Below are positions 27,894 to 38,361 of a stretch of DNA of 64,000 bases, in pieces. Where the stretch lies: assembly GCF_005222225.1 (NCBI RefSeq), contig NZ_CP036536.1, positions 396,001 to 460,000 on the forward strand, read 5' to 3'. A program made the position numbers and the translations under genes. Every line of letters begins with the position of its first letter. The stretch's first letter is position 1. This DNA is from Salinimonas lutimaris (GTDB lineage Bacteria > Pseudomonadota > Gammaproteobacteria > Enterobacterales > Alteromonadaceae). Below the pieces are notes generated by a model that saw nothing but the letters and a program-made list of their open reading frames with translations, did no database searches and was not told where the DNA came from.

Positions 27894-28084
27894 TACAAAT
27901 CCAAACAAAAAAAGAAATCAGGGACAATGTTAGTTTGTTAACGGCAATATTACATGAGGTAAAAGTCGAGATTGGATAGCAGGTGTGATAATGAGGTATT
28001 AATCTGAATACTTAGTTGACGATTTTCGGCGCACAAGTACAACACATGTCAGCATATCGAAACTTTATGTAGCATTTTTCGCAT

Positions 28085-28118
28085 AAAAAGCGCTGCAGGA
28101 AAGGTCCCCGACAGCGCT
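28085..28118 (-). terminator. Rho-independent terminator of the membrane chemoreceptor gene
   Basis: On the minus strand AGCGCTG, a 16-nt loop and CAGCGCT followed by TTTT. It lies 17 bp beyond the stop codon at 28135. Confidence 0.8.
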
Positions 28119-28134
28119 ACTTTGACCGATAACG

Positions 28135-29754
28135 TCAGACTTTAAACTGGCGGGCGATTGCTTCAAGCTTAGTCGCCAGATCAGCCAGCTCTGTGCTGGC
28201 TGAAGCCAGTTTGGCTGAGTTCTGACTGGTTTGTTCGGTGCGCTGAAAAATCGCGTCTACACTATTAACAATATTTGTAGAGGTGGTTTGCTGGGAGTCG
28301 GTAGATGCAGCAATTTGCGCATTCATCCGGCTGATTTCTTCAATTGTCTCGGTAATTATATTCAGACTGTTACCTGCCGCATTGGCTGTTTCCACACTGT
28401 CACGGGCGCGCTCATTACCCCGATTCATCACCGTTACAGCCGACTGCGCTGCGCTTTGCAGCCGCTCAATGGTGCTTTGTATTTCTTCGGTAGACTGTTG
28501 TGTACGGGAGGCCAGCGTGCGCACCTCATCCGCAACCACCGCAAACCCGCGACCCTGCTCACCGGCCCGGGCGGCTTCAATCGCTGCATTAAGGGCCAGC
28601 AGGTTGGTTTGCTCGGCAATCCCTTTTATGACATCCAGTACCACACCAACCTGATTGGTATCGGTTTCCAGACGCTGAATCACTTCGGCTGTTTCGGCGA
28701 CGTTAGCTGCCAAGTCCTGAATACTGGACACCGTATTGCCCACCACGCGCTTTCCTTCATCAGCGGCACTGGTAGCGTTGATGGCAGCAGAGGACGCATC
28801 TGCTGCATTGGAAGCGACCACATTGACCGACTGATTCATCTGCTCTACCGCTGTTTTAGCGGTGGTGGCGGAGTCACGCTGATTGGCAATGGTTTGATTG
28901 GTATCAGCTGTCAGACTGTTCAGGTTTTGGGCCAGTGATGATAAGGGCAAAGTGGTATCTACAATGTCCTTTACCAGATTTTGTAACCGTTCCATAAAGC
29001 GGTTGAAGTAGGTAACCAGTTCACCCACTTCGTCGTTAGAGCGGGCATCAATACGCACTGTCAGATCACCGTTTTCCTCCGCGATGTTACGCAATGACTG
29101 CACCACCCGGTTAAGGCTTCCGCGGATCTCAGACACAATCGGCCAGGCGGTAGCAAACAGGATCACTGTGGTCACCAGACCCATAATGATACCCAGTGTC
29201 AGCAGAAAACTCTGGGCATCATTGTAATCGGCAAAAGCCGTGTCAAAAGCCTGCGCCCGGTCCTGTTTAAACTGATTAAGGTGCGCGGTGACTTTATCAT
29301 AGCCCTGGTTCATTTTTTCCAGCTGGGCGTTTAACGTAGAAAAATCGGCTGAGCCATCGAGGATTGAAGCTGTAATTCGGTATGCCAGTTTAAAATACGC
29401 ATTAAACTCGCTGAGCATGCTGTTGACTTCACCGGCCAGTTCGGGGTCTATCTGTTCAATCTGCTGCAGACTTTGCTGGGTTTTCTGTGCGGTGTCTGAA
29501 GCCTGCTGTAGCGCTTCTGCATCGCCGGTAGTCACTGCGCCGGCCAGCGTATCACGTACTTTTTCCATGTTTACCAGCGCGGTTGAGCTTAGTTGCAAAG
29601 CCGGAAAGTCCACATCTTTTGCTGTTGCCAGTTGTTCGCTATTCTGGGCAGAGATATAGCTGTTTATTACAACAAAAATAAGAAAGCTGGCCGCCCCGAT
29701 AATCGGAATCAAAAAGATTTTTTTGGCCACAGATAGGTGTAAAAGAAAGTTCAT
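28135..29754 (-). CDS. Membrane methyl-accepting chemotaxis protein
   Basis: A 539-residue chemoreceptor: TM1 about 10-35 ([17 protein letters not shown]), a helical periplasmic region about 36-180 of four-helix-bundle size, TM2 about 182-205 ([18 protein letters not shown]), HAMP about 205-260 and an MA signalling domain with tip [20 protein letters not shown]. No C-terminal xWxxF tether is present; it ends AIARQFKV. I chose the ATG at 29754 because GGGGAC lies upstream at suitable spacing; an earlier ATG at 29790 would add 12 polar residues. It lies upstream of the porin/PBP pair on the same strand but with its own terminator. Confidence 0.93.
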   Translation of the reverse strand: MNFLLHLSVAKKIFLIPIIGAASFLIFVVINSYISAQNSEQLATAKDVDFPALQLSSTALVNMEKVRDTLAGAVTTGDAEALQQASDTAQKTQQSLQQIEQIDPELAGEVNSMLSEFNAYFKLAYRITASILDGSADFSTLNAQLEKMNQGYDKVTAHLNQFKQDRAQAFDTAFADYNDAQSFLLTLGIIMGLVTTVILFATAWPIVSEIRGSLNRVVQSLRNIAEENGDLTVRIDARSNDEVGELVTYFNRFMERLQNLVKDIVDTTLPLSSLAQNLNSLTADTNQTIANQRDSATTAKTAVEQMNQSVNVVASNAADASSAAINATSAADEGKRVVGNTVSSIQDLAANVAETAEVIQRLETDTNQVGVVLDVIKGIAEQTNLLALNAAIEAARAGEQGRGFAVVADEVRTLASRTQQSTEEIQSTIERLQSAAQSAVTVMNRGNERARDSVETANAAGNSLNIITETIEEISRMNAQIAASTDSQQTTSTNIVNSVDAIFQRTEQTSQNSAKLASASTELADLATKLEAIARQFKV

Positions 29755-29987
29755 AAGGTGTCCCCAGGCAGATCGGTCGCGCATTTCCATATCAGGTAGA
29801 TGCAGTGGTGGATTACTGACAGGTTCGTTACCTGATCGCGTTATTTTGTAATATCTTAAACAGTTTATCGAACAGTGCGGTATGTAACTTTAGAGTAAAT
29901 TATAGAAAGTTATCTGTGATTTGCGTGATCAAATTTTACTCAGCAGGGTAATAAAATCATTCTGACTCCTGATTTAAAGGCCTGACC

Positions 29988-31076
29988 ATGCCGATTATTT
30001 CCCGTCGTCGATTTCTACAGTTATCTACCAGCAGTTTATTAATCGCTTCTGCCAGCCCGGTATGGAGCATGCCGCGCTCCGATAAACCTGTAGGCGTGGC
30101 ATTGCTGGGGTTGGGGAATTACAGCGCCAGCATGCTGGCGCCGGCTCTACAGCACACCAAACACTGCCGGCTGACCGGCATTGTGACGGGCACGCCAGAT
30201 AAAATTCCTCAGTGGCAGCAAAAGTACGGGTTACAGGATGCAAACTGTTATACCTACGACAACATGGATGATATTGCTAATAACGATGACATTGATGTGA
30301 TTTATATAGTGACTCCTACCGGAACACATATGGATTTTGCCGTGCGGGCGGCCAATACTGGTAAACACGTATGGTGTGAAAAACCGATGGCGATGGACGA
30401 AGCTCAGTGTCAGCGGATTATTGATGCCTGTGAAAAAAATGGGGTCATGCTGTCGGTTGGCTATCGAATGCAGCACGAGCCCAATACCCGCACCTTTGCT
30501 GATTATCAGCACACATTGCCTTATGGTGAAATGCGCAAACTAAGCAGTTTTGCCGGTTATGGTGGCAATGGCCGGCCTGCTGATAACTGGCGTATGCAAA
30601 AAGAGATGGGCGGCGGCGCACTCTACGATATGGGCGTTTATGCAATTAACGGTGCGCGGTTTATTACCGGCAAAGAACCGGTGGCGGTCACCGGGCGACA
30701 TGAAAAATCTCACCCGGAGATTTTTAAAGAGGTCGACGAAACCACCTTCTTCACCCTGGAGTTTGCAGATGGACCCGAAACAGAGTGTGGCACGTCAGTG
30801 GTAAAAAGCTTTAACCACCTGAAAGCTGAATGTACAGACGGCTGGTATCAGCTTAAACCTATGCAAAGTTATTCTGGTGTCACCGGCACGACCAGTGATG
30901 GCAAGCAGTTGCCTCCCATAAAAGGCATGCAGCAGTCACTACAAATGGACAATGATGCATTGGCAATCCGCAACAAAGGACCGCTGCTAGTACCTGCAGA
31001 AGAAGGTCTGCGGGATATTCGTCTTGTAAACGCTATTTTTAAAGCAGCCAAAACCGGCCAGAAAGTCACGTTATAA
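29988..31076 (+). CDS. Gfo/Idh/MocA family oxidoreductase, Tat-exported
   Basis: A 362-residue NAD(P)-dependent oxidoreductase with a twin-arginine signal (SRRRFLQL at residues 5-12) and a Rossmann fold starting VGVALLGLGNYSASMLAPAL. The family motif CEKPMA and an active-site region MGGGALYDMGVYAI are visible. It resembles the exported glucose-fructose oxidoreductase group, in which the cofactor stays bound and cycles between sugar donor and acceptor. Actual sugars are unknown. AAAGG precedes the ATG. It is convergent with the cytoplasmic HAD gene. Another Gfo/Idh/MocA protein sits in the 3-keto sugar locus at 43776. Confidence 0.88.
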   Translation: MPIISRRRFLQLSTSSLLIASASPVWSMPRSDKPVGVALLGLGNYSASMLAPALQHTKHCRLTGIVTGTPDKIPQWQQKYGLQDANCYTYDNMDDIANNDDIDVIYIVTPTGTHMDFAVRAANTGKHVWCEKPMAMDEAQCQRIIDACEKNGVMLSVGYRMQHEPNTRTFADYQHTLPYGEMRKLSSFAGYGGNGRPADNWRMQKEMGGGALYDMGVYAINGARFITGKEPVAVTGRHEKSHPEIFKEVDETTFFTLEFADGPETECGTSVVKSFNHLKAECTDGWYQLKPMQSYSGVTGTTSDGKQLPPIKGMQQSLQMDNDALAIRNKGPLLVPAEEGLRDIRLVNAIFKAAKTGQKVTL

Positions 31077-31082
31077 GTAACC

Positions 31083-31111
31083 TGCGCGCCGGTTGGGAAA
31101 ACAGGCGCGCA
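31083..31111. terminator. Hairpin between convergent oxidoreductase and HAD genes
   Basis: TGCGCGCC and GGCGCGCA form a perfect 8-bp GC stem around a 13-nt loop. It lacks a strong U-run, so the role is inferred from position. Confidence 0.55.
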
Positions 31112-31119
31112 CCCCATGT

Positions 31120-31803
31120 TCAGGCATTCAGCGCACTGGCCAGAGCCAGAAAGTCAGACACCGATAAATCGGGAGTGAGGCCAAGCGGGTACATCATTTT
31201 CCCTGGCCGTTCAATGAAGGCCGTTTGCAGTCCGGCTGCCTTAGCCCCGCTGACATCCCAGCCGTGCGCGGCGACCATCATAGACTCATGGGTATCCACG
31301 CCCATGGTTTCTACAGCCCACTGATACACATCAGGAAAAGGCTTGTACCGTTTCATGGTAGACACACTTAAAACAGCATCAAAATGCTGCCGGATACCGG
31401 CTTGATGCAATTGTTTGTTCAGACCGGCTTCGGCGGAGTTTGAAAAGGCCACCAGAGTATAGCCGGCCTGTTTCAGGCGGGTTAGTCCTTCGGTGACATC
31501 ATCATGCGCGGGCAGGGAGGTCATCGGGCCTGAGATAGCGGATTTTGCCTCCTCCATACTCAGTGTCATACCCTGGCTATGTGCCACCATGGCCAGCGAT
31601 GCTGCTCCTATTTCGCTGAAATCGTGATATTGGTTCGTGGCGCAATCTACCAGAGAATGATGTAACAGCTGAGCAAACCAGACCGGGACCAAATCAGCGT
31701 TGTTACCAAGTGTGTCAGCAATAGCAGTTTTCACCGCGTTCATATCCAGAGTGGTTTCATTGATGTCAAAAAACAATACTTTGGGCCTTTCTATAACAGT
31801 CAT
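31120..31803 (-). CDS. Haloacid-dehalogenase type II family protein, cytoplasmic
   Basis: A 227-residue HAD protein with nucleophile Asp13 in VLFFDINETTLD, AFSNSAEAGLNKQ as motif II region, Lys in MKRYKPFPDVYQW and MMVAAHGWDVSGAKAAGL. It aligns with the exported protein at 19018-19755 along its whole length (shared HHSLVD, EIGAASLAMVA-like, RPGKMMYPL segments), so they are paralogues. This one lacks a signal peptide. L-2-haloacid dehalogenase is the family name. Substrate is unproven. Confidence 0.88.
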   Translation of the reverse strand: MTVIERPKVLFFDINETTLDMNAVKTAIADTLGNNADLVPVWFAQLLHHSLVDCATNQYHDFSEIGAASLAMVAHSQGMTLSMEEAKSAISGPMTSLPAHDDVTEGLTRLKQAGYTLVAFSNSAEAGLNKQLHQAGIRQHFDAVLSVSTMKRYKPFPDVYQWAVETMGVDTHESMMVAAHGWDVSGAKAAGLQTAFIERPGKMMYPLGLTPDLSVSDFLALASALNA

Positions 31804-32001
31804 TAGGTCTCCGTTTTAACTCATATTTTTGGTGTTCTAACTCACGGTGATACAAAGTTTATTCAAAAAAGGACAATATTTTCTTCATTAAATTGACACA
31901 TGTTGTATACTCGCGCCCCGATCTGCGTAACGTGCAAAAATCTGTATAGATTCTGTACAATACCAATATAAAGCATAAAGCACACCAGACGGAGAACACA
32001 C

Positions 32002-34290
32002 ATGTCAACGTACTCGCCATCTTCGCGAACTTTTAACCCTGCGCGTCTGTCAGTTTTATCACTGGCTATTTCTGCTTCTTTACTGAGTTCTGCTGCCCTT
32101 GCACAGGCCAGCGAAGCCAAAGAAGCTACCGTGTCTGACGAGCCAGTTGAAAAGATCATGGTTACCGCCCGTAAGCGGACCGAAAGCATCTTTGAAACAC
32201 CCACTGCGGTTTCTTCTATTGGTGAAGGCATTATCGATGATACCAATGTGACCAATCTGGATGACATTGGTAAATACGTACCCAACCTGAATATCAGCCG
32301 CTACGGTGGTGGTAACAGTGGTCACGCCGCTGTATTTATTCGTGGTATTGGTCTGCAGGATCATATCATTACCACTGACCCTGGCGTAGGTGTGTACCTG
32401 GATGGCGTATATCTGGGCCGTCAGATGGGCGCAAATATGTCGCTGCCAAACATTGAGCGGGTAGAGGTACTGCGTGGCCCGCAAGGTACGCTGTATGGCC
32501 GTAATACCCTGGGTGGTGCGGTAAACATCATTACCAAGGCGCCGGGCGCACAGGACATCGCCTCGGTATCTGCAAAAGCCGGTACCCGTGGACGTTTTGC
32601 TACCGACATGTACATCAACAGTGATGTTACCGATGATCTCAGCGTGTCAGCTACCGGTTCTTTCAAGCGTCGTGACGGCGTGGGTGAAGCGGTTAACCTG
32701 GCAAACCCTGAGCGCGATATCGGTGAAGAAGAAGAATACAGTGGCCGTATTGCTGCCAAGTACCAGTTTTCTTCAGACTTTGCTGTGACAGTGGCGGCTG
32801 ACTTTGTTGAAAACGAAGCGGGCCAGTCGCCTTACACCATCGAGTTTACGCCTAACGGCCCGACTGAGTTCAGTATCGATGATGGTGAGTTCTATCTGCT
32901 GAATCCTTCGCTTATTCCGGCAGACCCGGATGACTTGGGTACCACTGTACCGGGTCTGGAATCTACATCCTATTCTGGCTGGGGCGCTGCGCTGACCGCA
33001 GAGTGGGCCATGACCAACACGCTGGATCTGAAATTTATCGCCAGTAAGCGTTCTTCTGACTACGAAGGTGGTCTGGATGATGACGCATCGCCACTGAACC
33101 TGTCTGAGTTCCCGGAAACCGGTAATGCAGATCAGCACTCTTTAGAGCTGCAGCTAAATGGCACTTACGATAATTTTGATTTTGTTTCTGGTCTGTATTA
33201 CTTCAATGAAGAAGGTACAACAGCCTCTGGTCCCTGGACCTTCAGTCCGTTTAACGTGCCGGGTGGTTTGTTAAATGATGGTACACCGGTTGCTGAAGTA
33301 TGTAGCTTTTGTGGCGATTATGGTTACTTTGACCTGAACCAGGAAACCAATGCTTATGCCGCTTATGTAAACGTGTCTTATAGCATTACCGACCGGTTGA
33401 ATATTGGTGGTGGTTTACGTTACAGCCGTGACGAAAAAGACGCTGATGCGCTGTTCCCGTCATTTGGTGGCGAGCGTGCATTCCGTAGCGCTGATTTTAG
33501 CGAAGTAACCTGGGATGTGAATGCCGGCTATACCTTAAGCGATGACCTGAATGTGTACGCAGCGGTACAAAAAGGCTATCAGACTGGTGGCTTCCCTCCG
33601 CGTCCGTTTGGTGGTGCAGCGCAGTTTGTGTCGTTTGATGAAACCACGGCAATCAACTATGAAATCGGCTTTAAAGGCAACCTGACCGATGACATTAGCT
33701 TCATGTCAGCGTTCTTCCTGACCGATTACACAGATCTGGCTCTGCCGTTCTCCAACCCGCAGGCTGGTGGTGGTTTTGTCACCATCGTTGAAAATGCCGG
33801 TGAGTCGCGCTCGCAGGGTGTTGAACTGGAACTGACTGCGAATGTAACTGACGATTTTGTGATACGTAGCAGCTTAGGTTTCCTGGATGCCGAAATCACG
33901 GATCTGGATGAAGGTGTACAGGGGATTGGTGAAGGCGATGCGCCGGCACTGTCACCAAAATGGACCATCATGGTTGCACCTACTTATTATCATGAACTGA
34001 GCAGCGGTGCACTGATGACATTCAGTGTTGACTACTCGTTCCGTGATGAAATGCAGGGACAGTCAGTGTACAACGCGAACGAGACTATTGATGCCCGTGA
34101 GCTGGTTGGTTTTAACGTAAGCTACGAGCCGGCGGCTGGTGACTGGTCACTGAGCCTGTATGGTAAAAACGTGTTTAACGAAGTCTACGACCAGGGCCGT
34201 CTGGCTCAAAATGGTTACGTAGGTATCGTGCGCAGTAATGACCGTAGCGAATTTGGTCTGCGCTTTACCAAAACATTCGACCTATACTAA
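32002..34290 (+). CDS. TonB-dependent receptor
   Basis: A 762-residue outer-membrane receptor. A long signal peptide ends near SAALAQA, the TonB box is EKIMVTARKR at about residues 50-59, and the plug contains VFIRGIGLQDHIITTDPGVG, VYLDGVYLGRQMG, RVEVLRGPQGTLYGRNTLGG and VNIITKAPG. The barrel ends RSEFGLRFTKTFDLY. The VTARKR-TLYGRNT-GG type is common in Alteromonadales and sphingomonads for glycans and other organic ligands rather than classical siderophores, but the ligand is unknown. CGGAGAA precedes the ATG. It stands alone with a strong terminator behind it. Confidence 0.93.
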   Translation: MSTYSPSSRTFNPARLSVLSLAISASLLSSAALAQASEAKEATVSDEPVEKIMVTARKRTESIFETPTAVSSIGEGIIDDTNVTNLDDIGKYVPNLNISRYGGGNSGHAAVFIRGIGLQDHIITTDPGVGVYLDGVYLGRQMGANMSLPNIERVEVLRGPQGTLYGRNTLGGAVNIITKAPGAQDIASVSAKAGTRGRFATDMYINSDVTDDLSVSATGSFKRRDGVGEAVNLANPERDIGEEEEYSGRIAAKYQFSSDFAVTVAADFVENEAGQSPYTIEFTPNGPTEFSIDDGEFYLLNPSLIPADPDDLGTTVPGLESTSYSGWGAALTAEWAMTNTLDLKFIASKRSSDYEGGLDDDASPLNLSEFPETGNADQHSLELQLNGTYDNFDFVSGLYYFNEEGTTASGPWTFSPFNVPGGLLNDGTPVAEVCSFCGDYGYFDLNQETNAYAAYVNVSYSITDRLNIGGGLRYSRDEKDADALFPSFGGERAFRSADFSEVTWDVNAGYTLSDDLNVYAAVQKGYQTGGFPPRPFGGAAQFVSFDETTAINYEIGFKGNLTDDISFMSAFFLTDYTDLALPFSNPQAGGGFVTIVENAGESRSQGVELELTANVTDDFVIRSSLGFLDAEITDLDEGVQGIGEGDAPALSPKWTIMVAPTYYHELSSGALMTFSVDYSFRDEMQGQSVYNANETIDARELVGFNVSYEPAAGDWSLSLYGKNVFNEVYDQGRLAQNGYVGIVRSNDRSEFGLRFTKTFDLY

Positions 34291-34310
34291 GCCACAGGCT
34301 GAAAACACCC

Positions 34311-34337
34311 AAAAGCCGGCATTTGCCGGCTTTTTTT
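34311..34337. terminator. Bidirectional terminator after TonB receptor
   Basis: AAAAGCCGGC, loop ATTT, GCCGGCTTTTTTT. It is shared with the convergent SLC13 gene, whose stop codon overlaps its right edge. Confidence 0.9.
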
Positions 34338-36096
34338 ATGCGTGTAAGTCAAACTGCCATACCAGCAGGGTGAGGGTAAGCGCGCCAATCAGCAGGTTCA
34401 TCAGTACGCCCACTTTTAAAAAATCAGTAAAGCGGTAATTACCCGGGCCGTAAACCATCAGGTTTGTCTGATAGCCCAGTGGTGTGGCAAAACTGGCTGA
34501 TGCGGCCATCATAATAGCAAACGTAAAGGGTACCGGATTCAGCTGTGCCGCCTCTGTAAATGCAATCACTACCGGTAACATCATCAGCGCTGCAGCGTTG
34601 TTGGTGATCACTTCTGTTAACAGCGACACCGCAATATAGGTAGCAATCAGCAACAATATCGGGTTATTACCACTGACACTGAGCATATTGTCGGCAAGGT
34701 ACTGCGCCACGCCGGTTTTTTGCAGCGCCAGGCCCAGTGCAAAAGAGGCAGCAATGGTCATCACAACGCTGAAATCCACACTTTGCTCTACTTGCCGGGT
34801 ACTTAAACATCCGGTGAGCAGCATAATGGCAGCCACTGCCAGCGCTGCATGCAGCATGGAAATAATTCCAAATCCGGCGGCGGTGACACCCACCGCCAGC
34901 AGCCCCCAGGCCAGATACGCTTTGGCCGGATTAGGCAGGGTGTCGGCCAGTGGCGTAATCACCAGAAAATCCTGATTATGCTGCTGACGTTCAGTAAATG
35001 CCGGACGCGCCTTAAGCAGTAATGTATCGCCGCCAGCCAGCACAACGGTGCTCAACGGACCGTTAATACGATGACCATGACGGGCAATGGCCACGATGGC
35101 AGCGCCGTACCGACGCCGGAAGTTAGCCTGCGTCACGGTTTTGCCAATGACATCACAGCCTGCTGAGATGACTACCTGAATCAGGGTATTATCCAGCGCC
35201 GCCTGATCAGAGGCCTGCTGCACACTTTGCAAACCCTTAAAGGTCAGTAATCCGGAGATGGCACTGGTCTGGCCGGCGAAAACCAGAATATCGCCGCCTT
35301 CAAGCAGGGTGTCCGGGGTCACCGGTAACGAATGGCGCTGCCGGCTGATAGCCACCAGATACATACTGCGAAGATGCCGCAGCCCGGCTTCTTCCACGGT
35401 TTTACCCGCCACCGGTCCTTCAGGGGTTACCTGTACCTCGGCAGTAAAGTCGTGGATGTCAGCAAACGGTGTCTGCGCCGAGGTGTCTGGCAACAAGCGG
35501 TTAAAGCATAACAGCATAATCACAAACCCGCCCAGTGCTACCGGGATACCAATAACTGCCAGGTCAAACAGGGCAAAGCCCTCGCTGTGGGTCAGCTCCT
35601 TATACAAGCCGTTGACAACAAGATTGGTGCTGGTGCCAATCAGAGTAATCGTGCCGCCCAATATGGCACTGTAACTGAGCGGGATCAGCAGCTTCGATGG
35701 CGCTACGCCGATTCGCCGGCTCCATTGCATAATGGCCGGGATCATGGTGGCCACCACCGGCGTGTTATTTAAAAATGCACTTAACGTGGCAACCGGTAAA
35801 AATACCCGAGCCAGCGCACCGGGAATGGTTTTGGGCGCGCCCATCAGTGCGTTGACCAGCAGGGTAACCCCGCCAGTGGTCTGAATGCCCGCAGCGGCAA
35901 TGAACATGACGGCCACTGTTATCAGGCCTTCATTTGCCAAACCGGATAGTGCTTCGGCGGTAGTCAGTACTCCTGATAACATCAGCAGCACCAGTACAAC
36001 CATCATCACCCAGTGAGGGCGCAGACGACCGCTGATGAGCGTGACCAGCGCCAGTATCGTCAATACAGAAACAAAAATGCCTTGCCAGTTTTCCAT
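34336..36096 (-). CDS. SLC13/DASS-type permease with TrkA-C domains
   Basis: A 586-residue inner-membrane transporter with about 11 hydrophobic segments split by a soluble middle of about residues 205-370 that carries two TrkA-C-like units (VAGKTVEEAGLRHLRSMYLV and DVIGKTVTQANFRRRYGAA). Family motifs include the SAFLNNTPVVATMIP and GTSTNLVVNGL loops in the first half and TNNAAALMMLPV with TPLGYQTNLMVYGPGNY in the second, the signature of sodium/anion symporters of sulfate or dicarboxylate type. Substrate is not determinable. It is divergent from the sigma-54 activator 173 bp away, which might control it, but I see no convincing -24/-12 element upstream. Confidence 0.88.
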   Translation of the reverse strand: MENWQGIFVSVLTILALVTLISGRLRPHWVMMVVLVLLMLSGVLTTAEALSGLANEGLITVAVMFIAAAGIQTTGGVTLLVNALMGAPKTIPGALARVFLPVATLSAFLNNTPVVATMIPAIMQWSRRIGVAPSKLLIPLSYSAILGGTITLIGTSTNLVVNGLYKELTHSEGFALFDLAVIGIPVALGGFVIMLLCFNRLLPDTSAQTPFADIHDFTAEVQVTPEGPVAGKTVEEAGLRHLRSMYLVAISRQRHSLPVTPDTLLEGGDILVFAGQTSAISGLLTFKGLQSVQQASDQAALDNTLIQVVISAGCDVIGKTVTQANFRRRYGAAIVAIARHGHRINGPLSTVVLAGGDTLLLKARPAFTERQQHNQDFLVITPLADTLPNPAKAYLAWGLLAVGVTAAGFGIISMLHAALAVAAIMLLTGCLSTRQVEQSVDFSVVMTIAASFALGLALQKTGVAQYLADNMLSVSGNNPILLLIATYIAVSLLTEVITNNAAALMMLPVVIAFTEAAQLNPVPFTFAIMMAASASFATPLGYQTNLMVYGPGNYRFTDFLKVGVLMNLLIGALTLTLLVWQFDLHA

Positions 36097-36269
36097 AAGA
36101 ATTTGTGAGTAATAAAAGTCTCAGAGCTATTCCAGAATCAGGCCACAATTTAGGTGGTTGATTTTATATTATATTTTACTGTTAAGAGCGCCATACCGTT
36201 AAATATCACAGTTTTATCTGTTTTATTTAGCGGTTTACTACGCTATAAGACAGTATTGATAATTCATTA

Positions 36270-37676
36270 ATGCAGGAGAGTGTGGTGTTAACTGACTGGA
36301 GCGAAGTCTGGAAGCGGGTGGCACAACAAGCCAGCGTGGAGGAGGTTGTACAGCATTTACAGGCAGTGACCGGTGGGGTCTTTTCTATTGGAGTTGCCTG
36401 GCTGAATGAGCAGCAAATCAGCGTCATGGTGGCGCCGGGAAAAGATACCCCTGATGAGCTTGAATGTGAACAGTTGCAGTATAGTGAGCTGCCGATGATC
36501 TGGCTGTCCTCCTGCAGCGCTTATCGGTTAACCGAAGTTCCCCGGCCGGCCTGGCTGCTGCTGGGTTATGGGCGTACTGAAATCAGTCAGGAGTTACTGG
36601 CGATGTTTATGGATATTATTGGTACGTTACTGCACAACCTGCATCAACAGCTGTCCCAACAGGAAGCCATTCGACAGGTCTCTTTCCGCCAGACAGATCT
36701 GCTATTGAGAATGGGCAAAACAGCCAGCGCTGATACCATTATCGGTGCCGGGTTGGATGATGTTCTGCTCAGAGCCGCTAAAGTGGCCGCCACTGATACC
36801 ACGGTACTATTGCAGGGAGAAACCGGCTCAGGTAAAGAGCTGATTGCCCGGGCGATTCATGATGGTTCTGTGAGGGCCGGCCAGCCATTTGTGCGGGTAA
36901 ATTGCGGAGCGATTGCACCGGATCTTATTGATGCTGAGTTGTTTGGTCATGAAAAGGGCAGCTTTACCGGCGCGACCAGTCAGCGCAAGGGGTGGTTTGA
37001 ACGGGCGCATCAGGGCACATTATTTCTTGATGAAGTGGGCGAACTCACTCTGGCAGCCCAGGTCAGGCTACTGCGTGTTTTACAGGATAAAACCATTACC
37101 CGGGTAGGGGGAGAAAAAGAGCTTCACTGCGATGTGCGTATTGTGGCCGCGACCCATCAGGACCTGGCTGCCCGGGTACAGCAGGGCGCTTTTCGTGAAG
37201 ATTTATGGTACCGGCTCAATACTTTTTGTTTACTGATCCCTGCATTGCGTCAGCGTACTGCCGATATTGGCGCCCTGGCCAGACACTTTTGTGAGCGGGC
37301 CTCAATTAAACTGGGTATCGCACAGCCAGTGCTGACAACTGCCCATATTCGGTTGTTAAATCGTTATCACTGGCCGGGCAATGTGCGGGAATTACAGTCG
37401 GTGATTGAGCGTGCCGCCATTCTGGGCAGCCCGGGGAGTCTGGCCCTGGAGCAGGCCATGGGAGCCGCACAGACCCAGCCGGCGGCTGCGCCCGCCGAAG
37501 TCTCGTCCCCTCTTACGCTCGACGGGGCAATTCACCAGACGATAGAAGCCGCGCTGATCAAAACCAACTGGCGAATTGAGGGACCGCGCGGTGCGGCGGC
37601 TTTACTGGACGTTAACCCCAGTACGTTACGCTCGAAAATGCGTAAGCTGGGCATTCCTGGTGCGCCAGTCAGTTAA
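36270..37676 (+). CDS. Sigma-54-dependent transcriptional activator
   Basis: A 468-residue enhancer-binding protein. The N-terminal sensor region (about 1-135) is GAF-sized and not otherwise recognised. The AAA+ domain has Walker A GETGSGKE at 183-190, the sigma-54 contact loop GSFTGA at 230-235 (canonical GAFTGA), Walker B LFLDEVGE at 251-258 and the NVREL segment. A Fis-type helix-turn-helix ends the protein ([18 protein letters not shown]). The layout is NorR-like, but no nitric-oxide reductase genes are near. The ATG at 36270 lacks a ribosome-binding site. A GTG at 36285 is six nt after AGGAG and may be the real start. Its 3' end overlaps the convergent cupin gene by 4 bp. Confidence 0.9.
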   Translation: MQESVVLTDWSEVWKRVAQQASVEEVVQHLQAVTGGVFSIGVAWLNEQQISVMVAPGKDTPDELECEQLQYSELPMIWLSSCSAYRLTEVPRPAWLLLGYGRTEISQELLAMFMDIIGTLLHNLHQQLSQQEAIRQVSFRQTDLLLRMGKTASADTIIGAGLDDVLLRAAKVAATDTTVLLQGETGSGKELIARAIHDGSVRAGQPFVRVNCGAIAPDLIDAELFGHEKGSFTGATSQRKGWFERAHQGTLFLDEVGELTLAAQVRLLRVLQDKTITRVGGEKELHCDVRIVAATHQDLAARVQQGAFREDLWYRLNTFCLLIPALRQRTADIGALARHFCERASIKLGIAQPVLTTAHIRLLNRYHWPGNVRELQSVIERAAILGSPGSLALEQAMGAAQTQPAAAPAEVSSPLTLDGAIHQTIEAALIKTNWRIEGPRGAAALLDVNPSTLRSKMRKLGIPGAPVS

Positions 37677-38152
37677 AGAAACCGCGCCATGTGCGGATGC
37701 GCCACCTCAATCCACTGTGCCAGGCACGGTTCATCAATAAAACTGAAATCGGCAAAATCGAACCCGGGTGCCACAGTGCACCCGGCCAGTGTGTAATCGC
37801 CGGTACTCTCTGCCGCCTGATAGTAGCCTGCCGGCACCACGCTGGCATATTCTGTCTCACCCGGGCCAATGCGCTGCTCTTTTAACTGTTGCTGATTCAG
37901 TTGATACAAGCGTAACGGGGCACCTTCATATACATTCCACACTTCATCATGCCAGACCCGGTGGAACCGGCTGACCTGATCTTTTAACAGCAGAAAATAA
38001 ATGTGCGTCATGGCCGGCCGGGGCTGCTGATGGTGAGGAGAGATAACCGTGTGCGACGAGCAAAAGGTTTGTTTGAAAAAGCCGCCTTCAGGGTGCGGCT
38101 CAAGCCCGAGCCGGGATATCAGCGGATGGGGTTTTGATTTGTAGGAAAACAT
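37673..38152 (-). CDS. Cupin superfamily protein (DUF985)
   Basis: A 159-residue protein of the DUF985 cupin family: [13 protein letters not shown] near residue 18, TSIYFLL-type strand ([24 protein letters not shown]) with the metal-binding-like histidines, then [20 protein letters not shown]-like and [13 protein letters not shown] segments, which are the family signatures. The biochemical function of DUF985 proteins is not established. It is convergent with the sigma-54 activator (4-bp overlap) and divergent from acnA. Confidence 0.9.
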   Translation of the reverse strand: MFSYKSKPHPLISRLGLEPHPEGGFFKQTFCSSHTVISPHHQQPRPAMTHIYFLLLKDQVSRFHRVWHDEVWNVYEGAPLRLYQLNQQQLKEQRIGPGETEYASVVPAGYYQAAESTGDYTLAGCTVAPGFDFADFSFIDEPCLAQWIEVAHPHMARFL

Positions 38153-38361
38153 AGGTCAGGCATCCCTGCTTGCAGGTTATTTTATGTAATGTGCAAAGAT
38201 TTTAACAAAAATGAAACGTGCGTGCAGTGACCGCGTTGATTGAACTTTTTCCGGTCACCCTGCCGTACCAACACACAAATCACTTATAGTTATCCACTCT
38301 GTTCATGGTCTCCCTCTACGCTGGCCGCGGTGGATACACGGCACAAAAGGATGGTGAATAC

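Noticed and set aside
31893-31911. TTGACA followed by TATACT upstream of the TonB receptor
   Set aside because: The spacer is only 7 bp, too short for a sigma-70 promoter, and no -35 fits TATACT at 16-18 bp.
36097-36269. Possible sigma-54 (-24/-12) promoter for the SLC13 gene next to the sigma-54 activator
   Set aside because: No TGGC-N8-TTGC-like element with correct spacing was found on either strand.
36957-36974. GSFTGA instead of GAFTGA in the sigma-54 activator as a loss-of-function sign
   Set aside because: Alanine-to-serine at this place occurs naturally in many active sigma-54 activators, so it is not evidence of inactivity.
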